NCBI RefSeq assembly: GCF_015999545.1
Contig: NZ_CP065546.1
Location: 4,124,001-4,188,000, forward strand
Direction: 5' to 3'
DNA from: Lysinibacillus sp. JNUCC-52
GTDB taxonomy: Bacteria > Bacillota > Bacilli > Bacillales_A > Planococcaceae
DNA: 64,000 nt
The notes beneath the pieces are model-generated. The model was not told the DNA's origin and did no database searches. It worked only from the letters and a program-made list of their open reading frames with translations. A program made the translations under genes and the position numbers. Of the stretch, positions 1 through 7,642 are shown piece by piece (the stretch's first letter is position 1; every line of letters starts with the position of its first letter).

Positions 1-1
1 A

Positions 2-850
2 GATACAGCCATGTACTATGTAAAAGAAAGAGGGAAAAATAACTATCAATTATTTACTTCCGAAATGCAACAACATTTCTATCGTAAAATGATGATTGAA
101 AAACAATTACGTACTGCACTAGATAATAATGAATTTGAACTTTATTATCAGCCCATTATAGATGTAAGAACGAATGAAATCATTGGTATGGAATCTCTCA
201 TCAGATGGAACAATGCGGTACTTGGTCAAGTAACACCAGACGAATTTATTTCCATTATGGAAGAGACAGGAATGATTATTCCTATCGGTAAATGGGTATT
301 GAATACGGCAATTACCCAAACTGCACGTTGGCACAATGAAACAAATAAGGAATTGAAAATAAGTATAAATGTTTCAGTAAAGCAGTTACTTGAATCATCG
401 TTTGTAGAAAATGTCCAAATGGCTATTGAGAAAGCAGAATTGGATGCGTCCTATATTGTATTAGAGATAACGGAAAGTATCGCAATGTATGCAGAGTCGA
501 TGATTGAAAAATTATGTGCATTAAAAAAACTCGGTATCAGTTTATCGATGGATGATTTCGGAACAGGGTATTCATCCCTTAGTTATTTAAATAAATATCC
601 TCTTGATTCCTTGAAAATTGATAAATCATTTGTCATTGGCATGAATCAAGATGATGAGAACAAGGCACTCGTAAAAACCATTATAGCGATAGCCAAACAA
701 CTCGATTTGAAAGTGATCGCTGAAGGCGTAGAAGGTAAGGAAGAATATCACTTCTTGGCTGAGATTGGCTGTGATTATGCACAAGGGTACTTATTTAGCC
801 GTCCACTCCCTGTTGCAGAATTTAAAGGGAAATGGCTTTCAGTGAACTGA
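2..850 (+). CDS. C-terminal part of a GGDEF/EAL cyclic-di-GMP phosphodiesterase (5' end outside window)
   Basis: The frame is open from base 2 and runs off the left edge. The first residues (DTAMYYVKERGKNNYQLF) read like the end of a GGDEF domain, so the full protein is probably a GGDEF-EAL fusion. A complete EAL domain follows: GMESLIRW carries the catalytic Glu of the EAL signature in the variant form ESL, and DDFGTGYSSL (loop 6) and EGVE are intact. It is therefore probably an active phosphodiesterase that linearises cyclic di-GMP. A terminator follows directly. The state of the GGDEF half cannot be judged. A c-di-GMP riboswitch lies elsewhere in the window (around 39.0 kb). Confidence 0.9.
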   Translation, partial: DTAMYYVKERGKNNYQLFTSEMQQHFYRKMMIEKQLRTALDNNEFELYYQPIIDVRTNEIIGMESLIRWNNAVLGQVTPDEFISIMEETGMIIPIGKWVLNTAITQTARWHNETNKELKISINVSVKQLLESSFVENVQMAIEKAELDASYIVLEITESIAMYAESMIEKLCALKKLGISLSMDDFGTGYSSLSYLNKYPLDSLKIDKSFVIGMNQDDENKALVKTIIAIAKQLDLKVIAEGVEGKEEYHFLAEIGCDYAQGYLFSRPLPVAEFKGKWLSVN

Positions 851-894
851 TGTATGGCGCCAATGTAGATTTATTAAAGTAATAATTGTTAGCG

Positions 895-927
895 AGGCTT
901 TCTCTTACTGAGGAAGCCTTTGCTTTT
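895..927 (+). terminator. Rho-independent terminator after the EAL gene
   Basis: Stem AGGCTTTCTC / GAGGAAGCCT (one G-T wobble) with a 5-nt loop and a T-rich tail. Confidence 0.8.
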
Positions 928-962
928 TAATAACTAAAGATAGTTTAGAAGGAGCGGTAGAA

Positions 963-2174
963 GTGAAGAAAAAGTGGATTGTTTTAATTACTTTCATTAT
1001 GTGTATAAGCTTCCAATCAATTACTGAAGCAAAAGTAATATGGGATGGAGCGGAGATTACAAAAGGACAAACGGGTAAATTAACATTTTCTAAAGACGTG
1101 AAAATATATAAAAAAAATGCTGACGGTACGTTTGTTTCGCTTATTGTAAAAAAAGGAGAGTTTTATCGCGTTTATGGCCATGAGTATTCGACTGTTGGCA
1201 AAGTATATAACATGAGTGGTGACTATCGTGTACAAGCAACGGATTTAGTTATTTACAAGGAAGTGCCGTTAGCTATTCAACAACAAGTATCTGGGGGGAA
1301 GTTTACTGTAGGAACACCCATTTTTGCTAATTCAGCAAAAGGCGTTTCTATTAAAGAAGCCCCGAATAGTTCAGCAAAAACTATTATGCATACACCCTAT
1401 GGGGCTGTTTTTAAAGTGGTCGAGCTAAGTGGTGATTATGTCAAAGTAGAATACAATCCAAGAACTGATACGACAATCGATTATATATGGGGATTTGTAC
1501 CTCAAGACTATGTTTCGAATTTACCTGAAGGCACAACCCAATATGTAAAACAGATCGTTGATTTATCGGTTCGTCCTGGGTGGCAAAGTCAGTCATTAAA
1601 ACCTGGTACATCGGTTGCAGTCTATTTCACAACAGCAGATGGTCGTGCATATGTGTCTTCAAATAAAATATATGGATATCTCCCTGCTAGTGCTTTATCA
1701 AAGACGCCAATCGTTGATAAGGAACTGCAAACTTTAACCGAACCGTCGAGCTTATTATTTGATGCAACGAAAAAGATTTCCTTATCAGAAACAGCACCAG
1801 ATTACTATTTAGCCGAGTTTTCACCGATTTCTAGTAATCGCTGGCAAGGACATATGCAACTTGTGAATGACGACGAAATTAGCGGTGGCAAACAAATAGA
1901 AGGTGAACTAAGCTACACGCTTGTAAATAAGAAGCTAATGTATCATTTAGAAAGCGAACTACACAATCATAATATTGCGATTCAGTTCCCGCTAAAAGTA
2001 AATGATACAATTTATGTCAACGACCAACCGCAAATGGTCACAAAAATTTATGACCAAAGGGATTTAAATATTAGAGGTAGCTATGAAACATTTAAAAATG
2101 TTGTAATCGCAGGTGACTACATTATTGCGAAAGGTTTAGTAAAGGGTCGTTACGATTATTGGATTCAATCGTAG
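963..2174 (+). CDS. Secreted SH3-like domain protein, function unknown
   Basis: 403 aa starting at a GTG, with GAAGGAG ending 8 nt upstream. Residues 1-23 form a Sec signal peptide (MKKKW, a hydrophobic core, then TEA before the probable cleavage site). The mature part has at least two bacterial-SH3-like stretches, near residues 110-180 (ANSAKGVSIKEAPNSSAKTI) and 185-250. A C-terminal region of about 130 residues is not recognised. No catalytic motif is seen. It is monocistronic, between a terminator and a region of tiny ORFs. SH3-like domains in secreted Firmicute proteins often bind the cell wall; that role here is inference. Confidence 0.7.
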   Translation: MKKKWIVLITFIMCISFQSITEAKVIWDGAEITKGQTGKLTFSKDVKIYKKNADGTFVSLIVKKGEFYRVYGHEYSTVGKVYNMSGDYRVQATDLVIYKEVPLAIQQQVSGGKFTVGTPIFANSAKGVSIKEAPNSSAKTIMHTPYGAVFKVVELSGDYVKVEYNPRTDTTIDYIWGFVPQDYVSNLPEGTTQYVKQIVDLSVRPGWQSQSLKPGTSVAVYFTTADGRAYVSSNKIYGYLPASALSKTPIVDKELQTLTEPSSLLFDATKKISLSETAPDYYLAEFSPISSNRWQGHMQLVNDDEISGGKQIEGELSYTLVNKKLMYHLESELHNHNIAIQFPLKVNDTIYVNDQPQMVTKIYDQRDLNIRGSYETFKNVVIAGDYIIAKGLVKGRYDYWIQS

Positions 2175-2327
2175 CGTGGTCTATTAGGAAAGTCATTGTT
2201 TTAAAAGAAGTGTTTCTGATTGAACGAAAACGCTCTTATAGTAAAAAGTTGAATTAGTAAAAAAATTGAAATATTCGGAATGAGAATTTATAATATTTAC
2301 AAGTATTTTATGGGAGGGATTTTTTAT

Positions 2328-2417
2328 ATGAAACAAAAAATATGTATTTTGTTATCATTAAATCTATTGCTTTCCACTTTCTTACCAATGTTTAATTATG
2401 ATGGAACGAGCTTGTAG
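2328..2417 (+). CDS. Possible 29-aa hydrophobic peptide
   Basis: ATG at 2328 is preceded by GGGAGGG about 10 nt upstream. It encodes 29 aa: a basic N-terminus (MKQKIC), a hydrophobic stretch rich in Leu/Ser, then MFNYDGTSL and a TAG. The strong ribosome-binding site favours translation. It could be a complete secreted or membrane peptide, or the start of a longer gene broken before 2453. No family is recognised. Confidence 0.4.
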   Translation: MKQKICILLSLNLLLSTFLPMFNYDGTSL

Positions 2418-2452
2418 AGGATCTTGGAGACAGTAAGGTATGAAGACAATAA

Positions 2453-2620
2453 ATGATATATCGATTTTTATTGATACTAGCTACATTAATCTTTATATTT
2501 AATTTATATGTCCTTCCAACATTTTTTTCCATTGAACAAGACCGTACGGGTACTTTTATTGGTTTAATGATAATCATAGGTATTATCAATTATTTATTAA
2601 AAAATAAAGATAAAAACTAA
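2453..2620 (+). CDS. Possible 55-aa two-helix membrane protein
   Basis: ATG at 2453, stop TAA at 2618-2620. It begins MIYRFLLILATL and has two hydrophobic segments (about residues 4-25 and 36-50) separated by a polar loop FFSIEQDRTG. It ends in a basic tail (KNKDKN), a typical membrane topology. The ribosome-binding site is weak (AAGG about 14 nt upstream), so it may be translationally coupled to the 29-aa ORF ending at 2417 or be its frameshifted continuation. A clear terminator follows 6 nt after the stop, which supports a real transcription unit. Confidence 0.45.
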   Translation: MIYRFLLILATLIFIFNLYVLPTFFSIEQDRTGTFIGLMIIIGIINYLLKNKDKN

Positions 2621-2625
2621 GATAC

Positions 2626-2666
2626 TGTGCAGCGCCTTTCAATAGAAATGCTGCACAATTTTTTTA
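2626..2666 (+). terminator. Terminator after the small ORF pair
   Basis: Perfect 8-bp stem TGTGCAGC / GCTGCACA followed by a run of seven T. Confidence 0.85.
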
Positions 2667-2812
2667 TGTTTCAGCTATTTTTATTGTACGAAATGTCTAT
2701 TTTATGTATTTAAATTGAAAAAATTGTTCAAAAAAAACAAAAAGATGCGCTCATTGACCAAATTAATGGTACAGTTAGAAAGTATATTTTAAAAGTGAGT
2801 AGGAGACAAAAC

Positions 2813-3190
2813 ATGATAGAAATTAAAACATCTCCATTAAGCGATGGAGAATTCAATAGAGGGGTATTTGCTACATGCGATATCCAAAAAGGAGCGCTTT
2901 TGCATGAAGCTCCAGTCATTTCTTATCCAAATGAACAGCATCAATACATCGAGCAAACATTGCTTGGGGATTATGCTTTTGAATATGGAATAGGACAATC
3001 TGCTATCCTTCTTGGCTATGGCATGCTGTTTAATCATTCTTATGAACCGAATGCAACATATGAGATTAATTTTAGAAACCAAACATTCGATTTCTTTGCT
3101 TATAAGGATATTAAAGCTGGGGAAGAAATTTTAATCAATTATAATGGAGATGTAGATAATCAAGATCAGCTATGGTTTAACGAGGAATAA
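2813..3190 (+). CDS. SET domain-containing protein
   Basis: 125 aa. The ATG at 2813 is chosen because AGGAGAC sits 6 nt upstream; a GTG at 2795 would add six residues but has no ribosome-binding site. Core SET motifs are present: FNRGVFA near the N-terminus, the cofactor/active-site motif NHSYEPNA (about residues 73-80) and GEEILINY (about 105-112). The family transfers methyl groups from S-adenosylmethionine to lysines. The protein is a minimal SET domain without flanking zinc-binding regions; the substrate is unknown. A terminator follows directly. Confidence 0.8.
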   Translation: MIEIKTSPLSDGEFNRGVFATCDIQKGALLHEAPVISYPNEQHQYIEQTLLGDYAFEYGIGQSAILLGYGMLFNHSYEPNATYEINFRNQTFDFFAYKDIKAGEEILINYNGDVDNQDQLWFNEE

Positions 3191-3204
3191 CAGAGATTTA
3201 CATG

Positions 3205-3237
3205 CCCCATATAAAAAATTTGTATGGGGTTTTTTTC
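3205..3237 (+). terminator. Terminator after the SET gene
   Basis: Stem CCCCATA / TATGGGG with an A/T-rich loop and eight T. Confidence 0.85.
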
Positions 3238-3275
3238 ATACTATGCGGAGTCGAAGAAGTTTTTTATATAAGTGC

Positions 3276-3304
3276 TAGACAAATGAGATTTTATATTATA
3301 TAAT
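3276..3304 (+). promoter_or_regulatory. SigA-type promoter of the csp gene
   Basis: -35 TAGACA (3276-3281) and -10 TATAAT (3299-3304) separated by 17 nt. Transcription from about 3311 would give a leader of about 140 nt before the cold-shock ATG. Confidence 0.75.
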
Positions 3305-3336
3305 GAATTCAATAACATCGTTTGCAAAGAAACAAT

Positions 3337-3405
3337 AATTCACATGTTACAAAGAGTAATCGTGTTTTGTTCGGTACTTTTTGTAATATGTGAATTTTTT
3401 TCTTT
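3337..3405 (+). promoter_or_regulatory. Long hairpin with U-run in the csp leader
   Basis: Two 17-nt arms (3337-3353 and 3380-3396) are complementary except for one G-T wobble. They enclose a 26-nt loop and are followed by T5-C-T4. The shape is that of an intrinsic terminator or attenuator inside the untranslated leader, 46 nt before the coding region. Cold-shock mRNAs are known to be regulated through leader structure; whether this element acts by attenuation or as a thermosensor is inference. Confidence 0.65.
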
Positions 3406-3451
3406 TGAGGAAATCGGATATTATTAAATACAATTAATGGAGGTCATTTAA

Positions 3452-3655
3452 ATGACACAACAAGGTACAGTAAAATGGTTTAACGCAGAAAAAGGTTTCG
3501 GTTTCATCGAAGTAGAAGGCGGAAACGACGTATTCGCTCACTTCTCAGCAATCCAAGGTGAAGGTTTCAAATCACTTGACGAAGGTCAAAAAGTTGAATT
3601 CTCAGTAGAAGAAGGCCAACGTGGACCTCAAGCTACAAACATCGTAAAACTTTAA
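3452..3655 (+). CDS. csp: Cold-shock protein (CspA/CspB family)
   Basis: 67 aa, the usual length for the family. It is a single-stranded nucleic-acid-binding OB fold with RNP1 KGFGFI (about residues 13-18) and RNP2 VFAHF (about 27-31). These proteins act as RNA chaperones on cold shock and in exponential growth. ATG with GGAGG 7 nt upstream. It is a single-gene unit with its own promoter, a long structured leader and a perfect-palindrome terminator. Which B. subtilis paralogue it matches (CspB, CspC or CspD) cannot be decided by eye. Confidence 0.97.
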   Translation: MTQQGTVKWFNAEKGFGFIEVEGGNDVFAHFSAIQGEGFKSLDEGQKVEFSVEEGQRGPQATNIVKL

Positions 3656-3679
3656 TTTTTAATTAAACGAACGATATCT

Positions 3680-3723
3680 AACTGTAGGCAAACTCAAATT
3701 TGAGTTTGCCTACAGTTTTTTTT
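3680..3723 (+). terminator. Terminator of csp
   Basis: Perfect 38-nt palindrome (3680-3717; arms AACTGTAGGCAAACTCAAA and its complement) ending in a T-run. Confidence 0.95.
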
Positions 3724-3988
3724 GTCGGTTTAATTTATATAATAAAGAACTTTTCTTTTTAAGTCGTTTACAAGCCCGTATGTAAATTTTTAATAACTAT
3801 AGGACACTTTTATCTAACATCGGGTAAAAAGGGAATAGAAAGCATGGGAGGTGGCTTAAAATGAGCCTCAGGATATTTCTAAAATTAAAATGACTTATGA
3901 CAAAGTATTTCACATCATGCCGAATATATTTGTTTGTATTTCCTCTCTTTAGGATAGACTGAAATCAAAAGTAAGGGAGGGCATACAA

Positions 3989-4402
3989 TTGTTACAAATT
4001 GAATCTAATATTGTCGGTAAAGAAATTACCTTTGGTTATTTACGTGATCAAATCGAAAGACATGGTTTTACAATTGGAGGCAATTGGGAGTATCACAAAG
4101 GGAGCTTTGATACAATTTTATCGAGCGAGGGGGGCGAAACAATTTATTTACGTGTACCTTTTATCGTGACACAGGGTGAACTAGATTTTTATGATGCACA
4201 AATCCGCTTTCAAAACCCTTTTGTTATTAAACATGTTATAAACGTGGGATTAGATTATGATGAAGGCTCATTGCTTGATGCGACAGGGGCTAGTCAATTC
4301 CAAACACCGCTTGATAATGATGGTCATATACATGACAAAAGCAAATGGATACAAGCTGGTGAAAAGGTAGTGGCTGATAAAGTTCTTCCTTATTTTCACT
4401 AG
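3989..4402 (+). CDS. YugN-like family protein
   Basis: 137 aa from a TTG start with AAGGGAGG 8 nt upstream. The length and the segments IGGNWEYHKGSFD and YLRVPF resemble the YugN-like family of Bacillaceae, small soluble proteins of unknown function. No signal peptide, membrane helix or catalytic motif is visible. The 332 bp upstream (3656-3988) hold the csp terminator and a 10-codon ORF at 3861 with a good ribosome-binding site but no recognisable content. Family assignment is from memory of the sequence pattern. Confidence 0.6.
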   Translation: MLQIESNIVGKEITFGYLRDQIERHGFTIGGNWEYHKGSFDTILSSEGGETIYLRVPFIVTQGELDFYDAQIRFQNPFVIKHVINVGLDYDEGSLLDATGASQFQTPLDNDGHIHDKSKWIQAGEKVVADKVLPYFH

Positions 4403-4424
4403 CCTTCGCACCCATATTATTACG

Positions 4425-4456
4425 TAGTCACACTTTTAATAAGTAGTGGCTTTTAT
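4425..4456 (+). terminator. Possible terminator after the YugN-like gene
   Basis: Bulged stem AGTCAC-ACTT / AAGT-A-GTGGCT followed by TTTTATTA; weaker than the others here. Confidence 0.4.
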
Positions 4457-4497
4457 TATGTTTAAAACACAAGAAGCCTGCAGCTGAAAAATCTTTG

Positions 4498-4911
4498 CTA
4501 TTTTGTTCCTTCATAGTAATAAAGAGCGTGATTTTGATAGAGATTATCCACACCACCTATATAATACGGCATTCTAATGCTGGCAAGATCGCTAGGTGCC
4601 CACTCAATGAGTGAAATTTCATCAGGTAATGTTATTTCCTCCTCACCTTCTACTATTTGCGCTTCAAAAGTGAAAAACAAAGCATGATGATTCCGACCCG
4701 TAAACTTTGCCTCATTAACTGAAAGTAACTTCCCTATTTCAACAATATAGCCTGTTTCTTCTTTAACCTCGCGGATTGCCGCTTCAAATAGTGTTTCACC
4801 TGCTTCAACTTTTCCTCCAGGAAGCGACCAATGACCTTCGTGATTATGAACCATTAAAATTTGATGATTGAGGTTTTTAATGAATGCATAGACAACTTTT
4901 ACTTCTTCCAT
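4498..4911 (-). CDS. NUDIX hydrolase
   Basis: 137 aa on the minus strand; ATG with GGAGAG about 6 nt upstream. The NUDIX box spans about residues 33-55 ([20 protein letters not shown], then ETG), with the REVKEE metal-binding core intact. The family hydrolyses nucleoside diphosphates linked to another group, often in nucleotide-pool cleaning or cofactor turnover. The exact substrate cannot be inferred. It stands alone between convergent and divergent neighbours. Confidence 0.92.
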   Translation of the reverse strand: MEEVKVVYAFIKNLNHQILMVHNHEGHWSLPGGKVEAGETLFEAAIREVKEETGYIVEIGKLLSVNEAKFTGRNHHALFFTFEAQIVEGEEEITLPDEISLIEWAPSDLASIRMPYYIGGVDNLYQNHALYYYEGTK

Positions 4912-5054
4912 AATGCTCTCCTTTTTATATCATTTTTTGGTTAAATATGTACATAATAGTTTATTGGTATTTAATTAGGAAGTAAATATATCATGTACGA
5001 TTAACATAAGAAATTGCAAGTCGACGAAATAACTTTAAGAAAGAGGGTTAGCAA

Positions 5055-6131
5055 TTGAAGAAAAGAATTATTTTTTTGTTTTTAATAATGATTTTGGCGT
5101 CTGGCTGTTCCTCAAGTTCACAACAAAGGCCTACAATGCATAAGCAGGAGAATGTTACAGATAATCTAGAAAGCAATAAGAACATAGAAGTAATCGCCGA
5201 TAATTTAAACATACCATGGGCTATCGAAAAATATAAAAATATGTTTTACGTTACGGAGAGAGCTGGGTATATTGTAAAAATTAAAGAAGGAGAAATAGAG
5301 AGACAACATGTCAAATTGAAAAAGGAACTAGCGACAGCCGCTGAAGCAGGATTATTAGGGTTTGTACTTGCTCCTGATTTTTCTGATTCAAAACTTGCGT
5401 ATGCTTATTATACGTATGTCGATGGAAATAAGCAGTTTAATCGGATAGTGACACTTCGACAAGAAGAGAATGTTTGGAATGAAGAGCATTTGCTCATTGA
5501 TGAAATAGTAAGTGGTACCTTTCATCATGGAGGAAGACTTAAAATTGGGCCGGATGGTAAGCTTTATGCAACAGTGGGGGATGCATTGCAACCTTCTGTA
5601 GCGCAAGACCTGTCTGTATTAGAAGGGAAAATTTTACGAATTAATTTAGATGGAACGATTCCTTCTGATAATCCATTCCCAAATTCATTTGTTTATAGTT
5701 ATGGACATCGCAATCCGCAGGGACTGACGTGGTCGTTAGACGGCACATTATTCACAAGTGAGCATGGCAATAGCGCCAATGATGAAATAAACAAAATAGA
5801 TGCAGGACAAAACTATGGTTGGCCGATCATTGAAGGGATTGAGACTCGACAAAAAATGAGGTCACCGTTGTTTACATCAGGAAGTAGCAACACGTGGGCT
5901 CCTTCGGGCATCGATTATTATGACAATAAATTGTACGTTGCTGCGTTAAGAGGAGCGGCTGTTTTGGAATTTGATCTTAAAACGAACAGCCAAAGGGAAA
6001 TGATAGCAGGGCTGGGGAGAATTCGAGATGTTTTCGTGGACGAGCAATATCTTTATTTTGTAAGCAATAATACAGATGGACGTGGGAATCCACTAAATAA
6101 TGACGATAAACTATATCGAATACCATTATGA
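5055..6131 (+). CDS. PQQ-dependent sugar dehydrogenase-like lipoprotein
   Basis: 358 aa from a TTG start. The N-terminus is a lipoprotein signal with lipobox LASGC (Cys about residue 18), so the protein should be anchored on the outer face of the membrane. The rest matches the glucose/sorbosone dehydrogenase beta-propeller: IPWAIEKYKNMFYVTERAG, GLLGFVLAPDF, HHGGRLKIGPDGKLY, SYGHRNPQGLTW and EHGNSANDEIN. The family oxidises aldoses using PQQ. No PQQ biosynthesis genes are nearby, so activity may depend on external cofactor or may differ. A uspA-family gene follows 57 nt downstream. Confidence 0.85.
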   Translation: MKKRIIFLFLIMILASGCSSSSQQRPTMHKQENVTDNLESNKNIEVIADNLNIPWAIEKYKNMFYVTERAGYIVKIKEGEIERQHVKLKKELATAAEAGLLGFVLAPDFSDSKLAYAYYTYVDGNKQFNRIVTLRQEENVWNEEHLLIDEIVSGTFHHGGRLKIGPDGKLYATVGDALQPSVAQDLSVLEGKILRINLDGTIPSDNPFPNSFVYSYGHRNPQGLTWSLDGTLFTSEHGNSANDEINKIDAGQNYGWPIIEGIETRQKMRSPLFTSGSSNTWAPSGIDYYDNKLYVAALRGAAVLEFDLKTNSQREMIAGLGRIRDVFVDEQYLYFVSNNTDGRGNPLNNDDKLYRIPL

Positions 6132-6188
6132 TATAATGATTTTGAAAACGTTGAATTGGTTGGAAAAGATGAGGGGGGAAAGATAGCT

Positions 6189-6605
6189 ATGAATTATAAG
6201 ACAATCGCAGTAGCTATAGATTTTTCAAAACAGTCATTAAAAGCCTATGATCGAGCTATAAAATTGGCAATTGAGTATGGGGCAACATTACAATTAGTGA
6301 ATGTCATTGACACGAAGTCGTTCGGAGCTGTTACGGCATATGACTTGAAGTATGCTGAGAAATTAAAAGAAGAGAATTTTACCAGAATAGAGAAGTTAAG
6401 AATAGAAGCTCAAGCAGCAGGTGTAACGGAAGCATTAGCTAATGTAGAAACTGGTTCGCCGAAAAGTATTCTTACACAACTTCCAACTGTAGATTTACTT
6501 GTATGTGGTGCAACGGGGTTAAATCAAATAGAAAAGATGGTACTTGGTTCAGTAGCAGAACGAATCGTCCGATTAGCATCATGTGATGTATTGATTGTTC
6601 GCTAA
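6189..6605 (+). CDS. Universal stress protein, UspA family
   Basis: 138 aa. The ATG at 6189 is preferred because GAGGGGGG (6171-6178) lies 10 nt upstream; the frame is open further upstream to 6156 without a site. It has the Rossmann-like UspA fold with the ATP-binding signature G-2X-G-9X-GS near the C-terminus (GATGLNQIEKMVLGS), so the protein should be the ATP-binding kind. It starts 57 nt after the dehydrogenase gene, with which it may be cotranscribed. UspA proteins accumulate on starvation and stress; the specific role is unknown. Confidence 0.93.
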   Translation: MNYKTIAVAIDFSKQSLKAYDRAIKLAIEYGATLQLVNVIDTKSFGAVTAYDLKYAEKLKEENFTRIEKLRIEAQAAGVTEALANVETGSPKSILTQLPTVDLLVCGATGLNQIEKMVLGSVAERIVRLASCDVLIVR

Positions 6606-6661
6606 TTTAAAAAATAATCATCTTAACAAAGCTAGTGACAATTAATTTTGGAACTCGGAAG

Positions 6662-6693
6662 CCAATCTTCGAAATTTCGAAGGTTGGTTTTTT
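6662..6693 (+). terminator. Terminator of the uspA gene
   Basis: 13-bp stem CCAATCTTCGAAA / TTTCGAAGGTTGG (one wobble) with six T. Confidence 0.9.
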
Positions 6694-6708
6694 GCTAGAT
6701 TCAAATAA

Positions 6709-6740
6709 AAAAGACCGAGAAAATGAAATCATTTTCTCGG
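6709..6740 (-). terminator. Terminator of the qox operon
   Basis: 12-bp perfect stem CCGAGAAAATGA / TCATTTTCTCGG with a 2-nt loop. Read on the minus strand it is followed by a T-run (the A-run at 6708-6712 on plus), as expected after qoxD. Confidence 0.9.
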
Positions 6741-6749
6741 CTCTTTTGA

Positions 6750-7031
6750 TTAGTAACCCCAGATCATTGCAAATAATGTACCAAGGACTGTCACAGCAGC
6801 TACGAATACTGAATATAAAATTGTTGTATATAATGTTTTTTTATCTTCAGATTCACCGATGTGCATGAATAATACTAATTGAACAGTTGCTTGTGCAAGT
6901 GCAGTTACTAATAGGATAGCAAATGCCATATTGTAAGACATATCAAATTTCACAACTGCTAAAGCGATAACTGTTAGTAATAGTGAGAAGCCGAAGCCCA
7001 TCACGTGTTGTTTTGGGAATAGTTCCTTCAT
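6750..7031 (-). CDS. qoxD: Cytochrome aa3 quinol oxidase subunit IV
   Basis: 93 aa with three membrane helices (about residues 12-32, 38-60 and 70-92), the usual size for QoxD/CyoD. This subunit is thought to help assemble or stabilise the haem-copper core. The internal segment AQATVQLVLFMHI is typical of the family. It overlaps qoxC by 1 nt and is the last gene before the operon terminator. Confidence 0.93.
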   Translation of the reverse strand: MKELFPKQHVMGFGFSLLLTVIALAVVKFDMSYNMAFAILLVTALAQATVQLVLFMHIGESEDKKTLYTTILYSVFVAAVTVLGTLFAMIWGY

Positions 7032-7642
7032 TAGCTAATCAGTCCTTTCAAGTAGACGAAGCTGAAGATGAAAATCCAAACAACGTCTAGGAAATGCCAG
7101 TACAGTGAGAAAATAAACGCTTTGTTAGCCGTTTGTGGGTTTAAGCCACGTCTTGCTACTTGGATTAAAATTGCAACACCCCAGAAGAAACCAAATGTTA
7201 CGTGGGCACCGTGCGTACCAAGTAAAGTCATTAATGAAGATAAAAATGCACTTGTTGTAATTGTTGCACCTTCATGAACATAAGTGACGAACTCATCAAT
7301 CTCAATACCTAAGAAGCCAAGACCTAAAATAAGTGTAATGATGAAAAATGTCATCATTGCTTTTTTGTTGCCAAGACGCATAGCGTGTACGCCAAGACCG
7401 ATTGTAAAACTACTTGCTAGAAGTAAAAATGTTTCTAGTAATACTGGTGTTAACTCGAAAATCTCAGCACCGTCTGGGCCGCTACCTGTACGATTGTGTA
7501 GCGTGAAATAGACAGCAAAGAGTGTAGCGAATAACATGATTTCGGCGCCAAGGAAGATCCAGAAACCAAAAATCTTTAAGCGGTTTTCCTCTGTACTATA
7601 TTCTAATGGAAGTGAAGAATCGATTTTCATATTATTTATCAC
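7031..7642 (-). CDS. qoxC: Cytochrome aa3 quinol oxidase subunit III
   Basis: 203 aa with five membrane helices. Subunit III family pattern: [22 protein letters not shown] near the N-terminus and [14 protein letters not shown], then [13 protein letters not shown] at the C-terminus. It belongs to the QoxABCD terminal oxidase, which oxidises menaquinol and reduces oxygen while pumping protons. It overlaps qoxB by 11 nt and qoxD by 1 nt, indicating translational coupling. Confidence 0.96.
   Translation of the reverse strand: MINNMKIDSSLPLEYSTEENRLKIFGFWIFLGAEIMLFATLFAVYFTLHNRTGSGPDGAEIFELTPVLLETFLLLASSFTIGLGVHAMRLGNKKAMMTFFIITLILGLGFLGIEIDEFVTYVHEGATITTSAFLSSLMTLLGTHGAHVTFGFFWGVAILIQVARRGLNPQTANKAFIFSLYWHFLDVVWIFIFSFVYLKGLIS

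Noticed and set aside
3861..3893. 10-codon ORF with GGGAGGTGG upstream
   Set aside because: The ribosome-binding site is good, but the peptide is too short to support and there is no terminator or partner.
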